In this document: positions 57,231-64,000 of the stretch, in pieces
How positions within the stretch are numbered: position 1 is the stretch's first letter
How the letters are laid out: every line of letters starts with the position of its first letter
Assembly (NCBI RefSeq): GCF_014647855.1
Contig: NZ_BMPZ01000002.1
Location: 707,308-771,307, forward strand
Reading direction: 5' to 3'
DNA length: 64,000 nucleotides
Source: Shewanella gelidii
Lineage (GTDB): Bacteria; Pseudomonadota; Gammaproteobacteria; Enterobacterales; Shewanellaceae
Translations under genes and position numbers: made by a program
Notes under the pieces: generated by a model
The model's input: only the letters and a program-made list of their open reading frames with translations
Told to the model about the DNA's origin: nothing
Databases searched by the model: none

Positions 57231-59303
57231 TTAAACCTTTTTCTTTTCTAGTTCTTGCAGGTAATCATAGATTGCCATTTGTGAGCGACTTTTTTTCCGG
57301 TTGCCACGTTTAACATATTCATTGGATTGTGCTGCATCAATGATTCTTGCTTTCAATGTGTCTCTAAATTGGATATCGAGAATTTTTTTAATCTTTGCTT
57401 TCAGATCAGGATCATATATTGGGCAGCCAACTTCAATACGCTTATCAATATTTCTTGTCATCCAGTCGGCACTAGAAATGTACACCTTGTTGTCACCGGC
57501 GTTATTGAAAATCATCACGCGAGGATGCTCTAGGTAACGATCGACAATGGAGATGACCTGCATATTCTCTGAAACGCCATCAATGCCGGGAACTAATGAG
57601 CACATACCGCGAATAATCATTTTCACTTTCACGCCATTACGGGATGCATCGTATAAACGCTTGATGAGGCCTGTATCGTCAAGATTGTTAAGCTTTAAGG
57701 TGATACCGCTTGATTTACCGTTTAGCTGGTTAGCAATTTCGGTATCGATGAGGCTGTAGAGCTTACGGCGACTATCAACGGGAGAAATGATTAAGTGGTT
57801 GAACTTAAAACGTTTATAGCTGTGTTCAATAAACTCAAATACATTCTCTACTTCGTTGCTGATTTCTTCATGCTGAGTAAATAGTGCAAAGTCAGTATAG
57901 ATTTTGGCTGTTTTCTCATGGAAGTTGCCCGTTCCGATATGGGCATAGTTTTTCAACTTACCTTCTTCCATGCGCTTGATCAAAATGAGCTTTGAGTGGA
58001 TTTTCAGTGAAGGAATACCAAAACTAATTCTTACGCCATGGTCGGTTAACTGTTTCGCCCATGCCATATTCGCTTCTTCGTCAAAACGAGCCTGTAGTTC
58101 TACGACCACCAATACGTCTTTACCATTTTTAACGGCTTCGATCAGTGAGTGAACAATTTGTGATTGCTTTGCAACGCGGTAGATGTTGATTTTAATGGAG
58201 CGCACAGCGGGATCAAATGCGGCTTGTCGCATCATCTCTGTGACATGGTTAAATGCGTGGTAAGGGTAGTACAGCAAAATATCTTTATAGGTAATTGCCT
58301 CGAAAACATTACTGAATTGGTTAAACTGGCGATTCCGTAAGGGCTTCATTTTTTCGTTTTCAAGATACGAACGCCCAGGGTTGGGGAAACCGATAAAGTC
58401 TTCAAAGCAGTGGTAGCGCCCGCCGGGGATCATCGCATCCATACCTTTAATGCCGGTTTTCTCTTGAAGCATTTCAAGCATATGCTGGGGCATTTCACGA
58501 TCAAAAATAAGGCTGACAGGCTCTGCCGTTAAGCGTTGTTTTAACCCTGAAGACATCTTCTCAACCATACTCAGTTCGATTTCGTTGGACAGGTTGTATT
58601 CTGCATCACGTGTGAGCTTGATTGAGAAACACTCAATGGTATCAAACTCAAAAAAGTCCATAAAAATGTCTTTTAAGAAATAGCGAATGATGTTGTCGAG
58701 CAGGATTATTGTTTTGCGCTTTTTGTTACCCGGCGTTGGAGGTAACTGGACAAACCGAGAGACATTTTTATTTGGGACTTCTATTAAACAGTAGTTCACG
58801 TGCTTTCCTTTACGGAAACTGGTGACCAAATAGGTAGATTCATCATCCAAATGGCGAATTAAGTCTGTGTGTTCTGTCACGACTAACGGCACTATATGAC
58901 GGCGAATTTTGTCCTGAAAGTGTATTTTCAACCACTCATGTTGACTTTCTTCGATTTGATCTTCAGCGATAAGGAAAATGTTTCGACGTGCTAAATCGAT
59001 GATCAGCTGGTTATAAATCTCATCAAACTTGGCCTGTAGCGACAACACCTTCCTATTGATATCTGATAAAAGAATGCGAGCTCTTTGACCGCTGCCTTTT
59101 GATTCATCGATAAGAATTTGTCTTCTAACATCCGCAACGCGTACCCGAAAGAATTCATCTTGGTTGCTCGAAAAAATGCCGAGAAACTTCACGCGCTCAA
59201 TTACCGGTACAGATGTGTCAGCCGCTTCCTGTAAAACGCGCTCATTAAAAGATAGCCAGCTGAGTTCTTTTTCTAAATAGGGGTACTGGAATGGAACTGC
59301 CAT
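57231..59303 (-). CDS. ppk: Polyphosphate kinase 1
   Basis: This 690-aa enzyme makes polyphosphate from ATP. The N-terminal domain begins YLEKELSWLSFNERVLQEA. The phospho-histidine is in LKIHSKLILI (His about 436), and HIGTGNFHEKTAKIYTDFAL and SADWMTRNIDKRIEVGCPI belong to the two phospholipase-D-like catalytic domains. ATG 59303 has AAGGA 9 nt upstream; the codon before it is TTG. It is followed by ppx 4 bp later. A Pho-box-like repeat lies 40-57 nt upstream (59343-59360). Confidence 0.97.
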   Translation of the reverse strand: MAVPFQYPYLEKELSWLSFNERVLQEAADTSVPVIERVKFLGIFSSNQDEFFRVRVADVRRQILIDESKGSGQRARILLSDINRKVLSLQAKFDEIYNQLIIDLARRNIFLIAEDQIEESQHEWLKIHFQDKIRRHIVPLVVTEHTDLIRHLDDESTYLVTSFRKGKHVNYCLIEVPNKNVSRFVQLPPTPGNKKRKTIILLDNIIRYFLKDIFMDFFEFDTIECFSIKLTRDAEYNLSNEIELSMVEKMSSGLKQRLTAEPVSLIFDREMPQHMLEMLQEKTGIKGMDAMIPGGRYHCFEDFIGFPNPGRSYLENEKMKPLRNRQFNQFSNVFEAITYKDILLYYPYHAFNHVTEMMRQAAFDPAVRSIKINIYRVAKQSQIVHSLIEAVKNGKDVLVVVELQARFDEEANMAWAKQLTDHGVRISFGIPSLKIHSKLILIKRMEEGKLKNYAHIGTGNFHEKTAKIYTDFALFTQHEEISNEVENVFEFIEHSYKRFKFNHLIISPVDSRRKLYSLIDTEIANQLNGKSSGITLKLNNLDDTGLIKRLYDASRNGVKVKMIIRGMCSLVPGIDGVSENMQVISIVDRYLEHPRVMIFNNAGDNKVYISSADWMTRNIDKRIEVGCPIYDPDLKAKIKKILDIQFRDTLKARIIDAAQSNEYVKRGNRKKSRSQMAIYDYLQELEKKKV

Positions 59304-59306
59304 CAA

Positions 59307-59828
59307 TATCCGTCCTTAATTCTTTGATATTCAGACCATTTTCTGTCAGAAAAGTGTCATATTTATGAAGGTAGACTAACTTCTTCTATGTTGACCAGTT
59401 ATTCTGACAGGCTTGAGTGCTGACTCACGATTTTGAAAATATTGAGTACCTAAATACTGCATAGGTCGAAGCGATTTTGTACAGGTATGTTTCGTGAAGG
59501 TGAATCAGCCTATTGTTCAGTAAAAAACTGAATGTCTTTACATTAATATTACATTCTAAAGTTGATTTAGCAATTCGATTGCCATGTTATCGACTATAAC
59601 TTTTGTCTATAGCGGATGTTTGCTAAGTCAATGACTTTCATAGGGCTTGCTTGCAAATAGTTTAGGCAACATCAATAGGGGGCGTCGATTCGAATTGAGA
59701 CGGGAATGATACTGACTAAGGCATGGTGCCGTCGATTAGAGCTCGTTTGATAGGGTAATTTAGTGATAGAAAGCGCTGAGCAAGCCCAACCTTAGTTAAA
59801 GGGGAGGTTGGGCGTTTGACGAGATGGG
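59307..59828. other. Non-coding region between ppk and rluF (522 bp)
   Basis: No gene-like frame was found. The region carries the ppk promoter side and the Pho-box-like repeats near 59343-59411. It also has the sequence CAACCTTAGTTAAAGGGGAGGTTG (59788-59811), whose CAACCT/AGGTTG ends could form a weak terminator of rluF. Confidence 0.4.
59343..59360 (+). promoter_or_regulatory. Pho-box-like site upstream of ppk
   Basis: CTGTCAG-aaaa-GTGTCAT matches the PhoB pattern of two 7-bp CTGTCAT-like repeats separated by 4 AT-rich bases, with mismatches at one end base of each repeat. It reads on the plus strand, opposite to ppk. A second half-site, CTGTCAG, reads on the minus strand at 59404-59410. 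PhoB control of ppk is established in E. coli. Confidence 0.45.
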
Positions 59829-60686
59829 TTAACGACGATTACTCGGACGTTTTGGTCGTCTTGATTTCTGTTTTACAAAACCACCTTCTGGTTTGTGCTT
59901 TGCTTGACCAGAACCTGATTTTTTGTTCGGTTTTTTTGTCGACTTCTTTTTCGCTTGGGGAGCTTCTGATGATGAATTTTCTATGAGCTTGAATAAATCA
60001 TATAGCTCTTGGTCATCGAGATCTCGCCATTCGCCGATAGGCAATCCCTTGAGATCCACATTCATAATCTTGGTGCGTTCAAGTTTGGTCACTTCATACT
60101 TGAAGTGCTCACACATGCGACGTATCTGTCGATTGAGCCCTTGAACAAGTGTAATTTTAAATGCGAAGGTCGAAACCTTACTGACTTTACATTTTTTGGT
60201 CATGGTGCCCAAAATTGGCACACCTTTCCCCATTTTCTGTATAAATTCATCAGTAATCGGTTTATCAACGGTGACGATGTAATCTTTATCGTGATTGTTG
60301 CCAGCACGAAGAATTTTATTAACGACATCGCCGTCATTGGTCAAAAAAATCAGGCCTTGGGAGTCTTTATCTAAACGTCCAATTGGAAAAATTCGGCTGC
60401 TATGATTTACAAAATCTACAATGTTGTTGCGCTCACTTCCTTCGGTAGTACTGACGACCCCGACAGGTTTGTTGAGTACGATAAACACTAACTCGCTATC
60501 GTCTCTGGGTTCAATCGGCTGACCATTGACCTTGACTAAATCTCCGGCTGCTACCTGATCACCCACTTTGGCCCGCTTGCCATTAATGTAAACATTACCT
60601 TGCTCTATATATCGGTCTGCATCCCTACGAGAACAGATCCCGCTTTCACTGATATATTTATTGAGGCGAGTGGTGGCGTTTTGCAT
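59829..60686 (-). CDS. rluF: 23S rRNA pseudouridine synthase RluF
   Basis: This 285-aa enzyme isomerises U2604 in 23S rRNA in its E. coli homologue. The S4 domain ([33 protein letters not shown]) precedes the RsuA-type catalytic domain with [18 protein letters not shown] (catalytic Asp in RLD) and [17 protein letters not shown] Lys/Ser/Gly-rich basic tail (from about residue 233) is common in RluF. ATG 60686 aligns with the E. coli start; a frame 20 codons longer exists but is unlike the family. Confidence 0.95.
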   Translation of the reverse strand: MQNATTRLNKYISESGICSRRDADRYIEQGNVYINGKRAKVGDQVAAGDLVKVNGQPIEPRDDSELVFIVLNKPVGVVSTTEGSERNNIVDFVNHSSRIFPIGRLDKDSQGLIFLTNDGDVVNKILRAGNNHDKDYIVTVDKPITDEFIQKMGKGVPILGTMTKKCKVSKVSTFAFKITLVQGLNRQIRRMCEHFKYEVTKLERTKIMNVDLKGLPIGEWRDLDDQELYDLFKLIENSSSEAPQAKKKSTKKPNKKSGSGQAKHKPEGGFVKQKSRRPKRPSNRR

Positions 60687-60805
60687 GGTACGGTCCGTCT
60701 TCGGTCGCCTTGAATTTATCACGGCGTGGCTAGAAATAAGTGGCAAGATTTTAACACTAAACCTGAGTCAAGCGTTCAACAAAAGGATCGTACTTTGGAA
60801 TAATT

Positions 60806-60834
60806 ACAAAAAAGCCAGCATTTTTGCTGGCTTC
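60806..60834 (-). terminator. Terminator of fur
   Basis: AAGCCAGCA (60812-60820) pairs with TGCTGGCTT (60825-60833) around a 4-nt T loop. The minus-strand T-run comes from the plus-strand A-run at 60808-60813. It starts 36 nt after the fur stop. Confidence 0.85.
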
Positions 60835-60869
60835 TTATACAAATTGATGTTTGTGACTAACGATATCAG

Positions 60870-61301
60870 CTAGTCTTCTGCGTGATCACAAGTCTCGTTA
60901 GTGCAATGCCCATATAAGTATAAGCTATGGTTTGTTAGCTTAATATTATGCTTCATTGCGATTTCATCTTGACGACGCTCAATGACTTCATCTGAAAACT
61001 CAATAACCTTGCCGCATGAAAGACAAACCAAGTGGTCATGATGATGTGACGTTGACAGTTCAAACACTGCTTTACCACTTTCAAAGTGATGGCGAGTGAC
61101 GATGCCTGCATCGTCGAATTGGTTGAGGACGCGGTATACCGTAGCTAGGCCAATTTCTTCACCTAAATCAAGTAACTTTTTATAAAGATCCTCGGCACTG
61201 ATGTGCTGATTTTCAGGCCCTTGCATTAATTCTAAGATCTTGACTCGAGGCAAGGTGATTTTCAGGCCGGCTTTCTTTAGTGCTTGATTTCCATCTGTCA
61301 T
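60870..61301 (-). CDS. fur: Ferric uptake regulator Fur
   Basis: This 143-aa iron-responsive repressor has an N-terminal winged helix (KKAGLKITLPRVKILELMQ, DLYKKLLDLGEEIGLATVYRVLNQFDDAGIV) and a dimerisation/metal domain. The metal domain has HHHDHLVCLSCGKVIEF and CTNETC, giving the structural and regulatory metal ligands. ATG 61301 gives the family-like N-terminus MTDGNQALKKAGLK; an in-frame start 13 codons earlier is less likely. It is monocistronic, divergent from cobB. Confidence 0.97.
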   Translation of the reverse strand: MTDGNQALKKAGLKITLPRVKILELMQGPENQHISAEDLYKKLLDLGEEIGLATVYRVLNQFDDAGIVTRHHFESGKAVFELSTSHHHDHLVCLSCGKVIEFSDEVIERRQDEIAMKHNIKLTNHSLYLYGHCTNETCDHAED

Positions 61302-61566
61302 TGCTGATCTCTTGATTGCAGAACCTAAAGGTTCGTCCATGTAAGTTGGCTCATTATATGTGTTGATTTTGAAAACTTAAACCTCTAGTCCCACTTTATA
61401 GCTGGGAATGTCGACAAATTGTTTAGTTTTAGATCCAAATGTAATATTTTGCGAAGAAGGACACTTACATATAGTAAGGTTATACCAAGGCATAATGTCT
61501 ATTTTTCAATTAATTGTTCAAACTGTAGCTTGAGCCAATAGTGGTAATTAATATGAAGGGCTGCCA

Positions 61567-62304
61567 ATGTATCGACAGATTGTAATATTAACTGGCGCAG
61601 GGATCTCTGCAGAATCAGGGCTAAGAACGTTCAGAGATCAAGATGGTCTTTGGGAGCAACATCATATTGAAGATGTCGCGACCCCTGAAGGCTACGAGCG
61701 TGATCCGTTATTGGTAGAGCGATTTTATAATTCTCGATGGCAACAATTACATAGTGGTGATATAGAGCCTAATCCAGCACATCTTGCGCTGGCACGTCTG
61801 GAACAGGAATTTGATGGTGAATTGCTGTTAGTGACGCAAAACATTGATGATTTACACGAGCGTGCGGGCTCGCGTCGAATGTTGCACATGCATGGCGAGT
61901 TATCAAAAGGTCGATGTCCACGTTCTAGGCAGACATTCGTACTACGTGAGCCGTTTGGGGAGGACAACTGTTGCACATGTTGTATTCCTGCACAGCGATT
62001 ACGACCCCATGTGGTTTGGTTTGGCGAAATGCCGATTGGTATGGATAGGATCCATGATGCGCTTGATCATTGTGACCTATTTATTGCGATTGGAACCTCT
62101 GGTACGGTCTACCCAGCAGCAGGTTTTGTTGACTCGGCAAATCACCATGGCGCGCAAACGGTCGAAGTCAATATTATGCCGATGGAAAGAAATAGTCATT
62201 TTCAGATCCACCTTCAAGGAAAAGCCAGCTCCGTTTTACCGCGGCTGATTGAAACGATATTATCGAAGCAATCGGTGACACCTTCTTTGGCATATGAAAA
62301 CTAA
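61567..62304 (+). CDS. cobB: NAD-dependent protein deacylase CobB (sirtuin)
   Basis: This 245-aa class III sirtuin has the NAD-binding GAGISAESGLRTFRDQDGLW, TQNIDDLHERAG and the catalytic-histidine segment MLHMHGEL. The zinc-site cysteines are in GRCPRSR and CCTCC, then RPHVVWFGEMPIGM, as in E. coli CobB. Its known target is the acetylated lysine of Acs, and acs with that lysine (Lys609) lies about 57 kb away in this window. The last 11 bp overlap the start of the P-loop kinase gene. Confidence 0.95.
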   Translation: MYRQIVILTGAGISAESGLRTFRDQDGLWEQHHIEDVATPEGYERDPLLVERFYNSRWQQLHSGDIEPNPAHLALARLEQEFDGELLLVTQNIDDLHERAGSRRMLHMHGELSKGRCPRSRQTFVLREPFGEDNCCTCCIPAQRLRPHVVWFGEMPIGMDRIHDALDHCDLFIAIGTSGTVYPAAGFVDSANHHGAQTVEVNIMPMERNSHFQIHLQGKASSVLPRLIETILSKQSVTPSLAYEN

Positions 62305-62752
62305 AAATCAAACACTGATCGCCATCATTATGCGCGGTCTACCGGGAAGCGGTAAATCTTACTGGGTTCGCCATTATCTCGAGTCTTTATCGATAGAAGC
62401 CGCAATAGCTGCAAAACAACATGGTTACTTTTCAACGGATAGTTATTTTGAGTCGAATGGCAAGTATCGATTCGTTGGAGCGAAGCTTGCTGAATATCAT
62501 CAATTGAATTTGACGGCTTTTATTGTTGCACTGAGCCAAAACCAACCCATTGTCATTTGTGACAATACCAATATGGCTCACTGGGAGTTCGCCGCTTACA
62601 AAGCTGCGGCAAAGAGTCACGGCTATCAAGTCAGAGAAATGCTTATTGGCGACCCAAAAGATGAGCTGCACCAGCAATTATGTGCACAACGAAATCAGCA
62701 TCGGGTGCCATTGACTCAAATACAAAAAATGGCTCAATCTTTTGAAGATTGA
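62294..62752 (+). CDS. P-loop kinase-like protein (AAA_33 / N4BP2-like family)
   Basis: This 152-aa protein has Walker A MRGLPGSGKSYWVRHYL at the N-terminus. It also has a DSYF motif (STDSYFESNGKYRFV) and ICDNTNMAHWEFAAYKAAAKSHGYQVREMLIG, the pattern of NEDD4-binding-protein-2-like kinases related to polynucleotide kinases. Substrate unknown. It starts inside cobB (11-bp overlap), so it is probably translated by coupling. The inverted repeat TGGCTCAATCTTTTGAAGATTGAGCCA at 62730-62756 covers the stop and is followed by TTTT, acting as a terminator. Confidence 0.85.
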   Translation: MKTKNQTLIAIIMRGLPGSGKSYWVRHYLESLSIEAAIAAKQHGYFSTDSYFESNGKYRFVGAKLAEYHQLNLTAFIVALSQNQPIVICDNTNMAHWEFAAYKAAAKSHGYQVREMLIGDPKDELHQQLCAQRNQHRVPLTQIQKMAQSFED

Positions 62753-62760
62753 GCCATTTT
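62730..62760 (+). terminator. Terminator overlapping the end of the P-loop kinase gene
   Basis: TGGCTCAATCTT and AAGATTGAGCCA form a 12-bp stem around a 3-nt loop (62730-62756), followed by TTTTCAATT. The stop codon TGA lies inside the right arm, so the gene ends within its own terminator. Confidence 0.85.
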
Positions 62761-62813
62761 CAATTCAAACCTTTATTTTCCGCTTGATCATGCCGTAACG
62801 CTTGCTCATGTTT

Positions 62814-63401
62814 TTATGACAAAACCTCAATACCTTGAGCGCGCAGCATTTCGGACAGCAAAATGAGTGGCAAGCCCACTAAAGTATTCGGGTCTCTCCC
62901 TTCTAATGCATCAAACAATGCAATACCTAAGCCTTCACACATAAAGCTGCCTGCACATTGATAGGGTTGTTCTTTCATAAGATAGGCTTCAATTTGCGCA
63001 TCGCTGAGCGTTCGAAATTGTACATGAAAAGGCTCTACGGCACTTTGCAAGGTGTTGGACTGCTTATGATACAGGGCTAACCCCGTGTAAAAGGTAATCC
63101 GTTGACCAGAGCAACGTTGGAGCTGGGCAACCGCGTTTGCATGCGTCAGGGGTTTACCTACGATCTCTTGCTCAATGACTGCCACTTGATCGGAACCGAT
63201 AATGATACTGTCCGACGGAGACTTATCAGCGCCTGCTTTTGCTTTGGCAATCGCTAAACGTTCGACTAACTGCTGTGGTGATTCATTCTCTTGCGCTGTC
63301 TCATCTACATCAGGAGAGATACATGTAAAAGGTAGTGATAGTTTTTTTAAAAGGTTTTGTCTAAATGTTGATGTAGACGCTAAAATCAATCGGGATGACA
63401 T
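62814..63401 (-). CDS. yceF: Maf-family nucleotide pyrophosphatase YceF
   Basis: This 195-aa cytoplasmic enzyme is expected to hydrolyse modified nucleotides such as 7-methyl-GTP, as E. coli YceF does. LILASTSTFRQNLLKKL at the N-terminus, IIGSDQVAV with the catalytic Asp, and GKPLTHANAVAQLQRCSGQ are Maf signatures. The C-terminal GSFMCEGLGIALFDALEGRDPNTLVGLPL fits the YceF subgroup. AGGA lies 6 nt before the ATG. It is divergent from yceD, an arrangement shared with E. coli. Confidence 0.94.
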   Translation of the reverse strand: MSSRLILASTSTFRQNLLKKLSLPFTCISPDVDETAQENESPQQLVERLAIAKAKAGADKSPSDSIIIGSDQVAVIEQEIVGKPLTHANAVAQLQRCSGQRITFYTGLALYHKQSNTLQSAVEPFHVQFRTLSDAQIEAYLMKEQPYQCAGSFMCEGLGIALFDALEGRDPNTLVGLPLILLSEMLRAQGIEVLS

Positions 63402-63645
63402 GGTATTTCCTGCACATAAAGTGGCGGCAAAGTTGCGGTATTGTGCAGAAACGATCGCTGCGATCGCAAGGATTTGATGAATTCTAAGTCATATCATTAG
63501 AAACTATCACAAATGCCTCTATTTTAGGCGAGAATGACTTGTGAAACTGGCTTGGCTTGGGTAGAATTTTGCGCCTGTTAATTTCATTGTTGGTTTTAAA
63601 GCGCCTCGCATTCTCTGAAGTGAGACGATTGTCAGAAATAATCCT

Positions 63646-63672
63646 TTGACTCCAGCGATTTCAAACTATAAT
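63646..63672 (+). promoter_or_regulatory. Promoter-like element just before yceD
   Basis: TTGACT (63646-63651) and a perfect TATAAT (63667-63672) are spaced by 15 bp. The -10 box ends only 11 nt before the yceD ATG, so a transcript from it would have a leader of about 5 nt. Confidence 0.5.
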
Positions 63673-63683
63673 ATGCGCGCCTT

Positions 63684-64000
63684 ATGCAAACAGTAAAGAT
63701 ACCGGTTTCACTTGATCCAATTCGTGCAGCCACGAGTAAGTCCTCTTATCAAGGGGTTATTCCTGGTCAGCAACTTAAACGATTAAATGAGTTAAGTGCC
63801 GGCGACTGTTCCGATGTGACAGTGTCGTTGGAATGTGATGTCGATTTACAGGGGATAGTCTACCTGAAAGGGAAGGCTGTGACGGAGCTCACTCTGTTAT
63901 GTCAACGTTGCATGACGCTATATACCACTGAGGTTACGGTCGACTTTTGTTTCAGTCCTTGTAAGACAGAAGCAGAAATCGATGAGCTCCCGGATGCGTA
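63684..64000 (+). CDS. yceD: YceD (DUF177), partial at the window edge
   Basis: The first 105 codons of yceD are present and stay open to the window end. The N-terminus MQTVKIPVSLDPIRAATSKSSYQG and the cysteine pair LLCQRCM with VDFCFSPC match E. coli YceD, a protein needed for normal 23S rRNA accumulation, usually upstream of rpmF and plsX. The ATG at 63684 aligns exactly with the E. coli start. No ribosome-binding site is seen, and a near-perfect TATAAT lies just upstream. Confidence 0.92.
   Translation, partial: MQTVKIPVSLDPIRAATSKSSYQGVIPGQQLKRLNELSAGDCSDVTVSLECDVDLQGIVYLKGKAVTELTLLCQRCMTLYTTEVTVDFCFSPCKTEAEIDELPDA

Noticed and set aside
63452-63467. CGATCG/GCGATCGC palindromes upstream of yceF
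   Set aside because: Short GC palindromes with no link to promoter spacing; probably chance or a methylation-type word.

Overview
The window comes from a marine-type gammaproteobacterium, probably from the Alteromonadales/Vibrionales neighbourhood. Support for this is a complete Na+-translocating NADH:quinone reductase operon with nqrM, a CrbS-type acetate-switch sensor divergent from acs, and close homologues of E. coli GrxA, RadD, YcaO, AsnB, RluF, Fur, CobB, YceF, YceD, Ppk and Ppx. No insertion sequence, prophage, CRISPR array or rRNA was seen. The DNA reads as an ordinary chromosomal core segment with one accessory surface/biofilm block. The genus assignment is inference.

Layout. 1-2.6 kb: tRNA-Lys, grxA and radD. 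2.6-8.2 kb: acs (acetyl-CoA synthetase) divergent from a 1.1-kaa SLC5-histidine kinase-receiver hybrid. 8.4-10 kb: a periplasmic NMT1-like sensor and a membrane GGDEF domain that share one reading frame but are separated by a TAA stop. 10.5-16.8 kb: nqrABCDEF-nqrM. 17-21 kb: asnB and ycaO. 21-25 kb: a small membrane protein, a solute-binding-like protein and a chemoreceptor. 25-29.7 kb: yeaD-ydbH-ynbE-ydbL, sugar mutarotase plus envelope lipid-transport-like genes. 30-38.5 kb: acyl-CoA dehydrogenase, DUF938 methyltransferase, a LysR regulator divergent from an RND efflux pair, and an RraB-family protein. 38.6-42.2 kb: a YibE/F membrane protein and a lipoprotein 5'-nucleotidase.

42.6-53.7 kb is the surface block. 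A lapG-lapD pair (periplasmic protease and inside-out c-di-GMP receptor) is followed in the same direction by a small secreted glycine-rich protein carrying a Thr-Ala-Ala-Gly motif, the tetrapeptide LapG is known to cut in LapA-type adhesins. Divergent from lapG is a six-gene exopolysaccharide operon: outer-membrane barrel, Wza-like exporter, tyrosine autokinase, PHP phosphatase, VpsP-like protein and Wzy/ligase. It ends in a strong terminator and has no glycosyltransferase.

53.8-64 kb is housekeeping: an M20 dipeptidase, ppk-ppx with a Pho-box-like site upstream, rluF, fur, cobB overlapping a P-loop kinase, yceF, and the start of yceD, which runs off the window.

Themes that link genes: acetate metabolism (acs, the CrbS-like sensor, and CobB, whose known target lysine is present in this Acs), c-di-GMP and biofilm (GGDEF, LapD, LapG, the exopolysaccharide operon) and sodium bioenergetics (Nqr). 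The best candidate for something undescribed is the small TAAG-bearing secreted protein behind lapGD.
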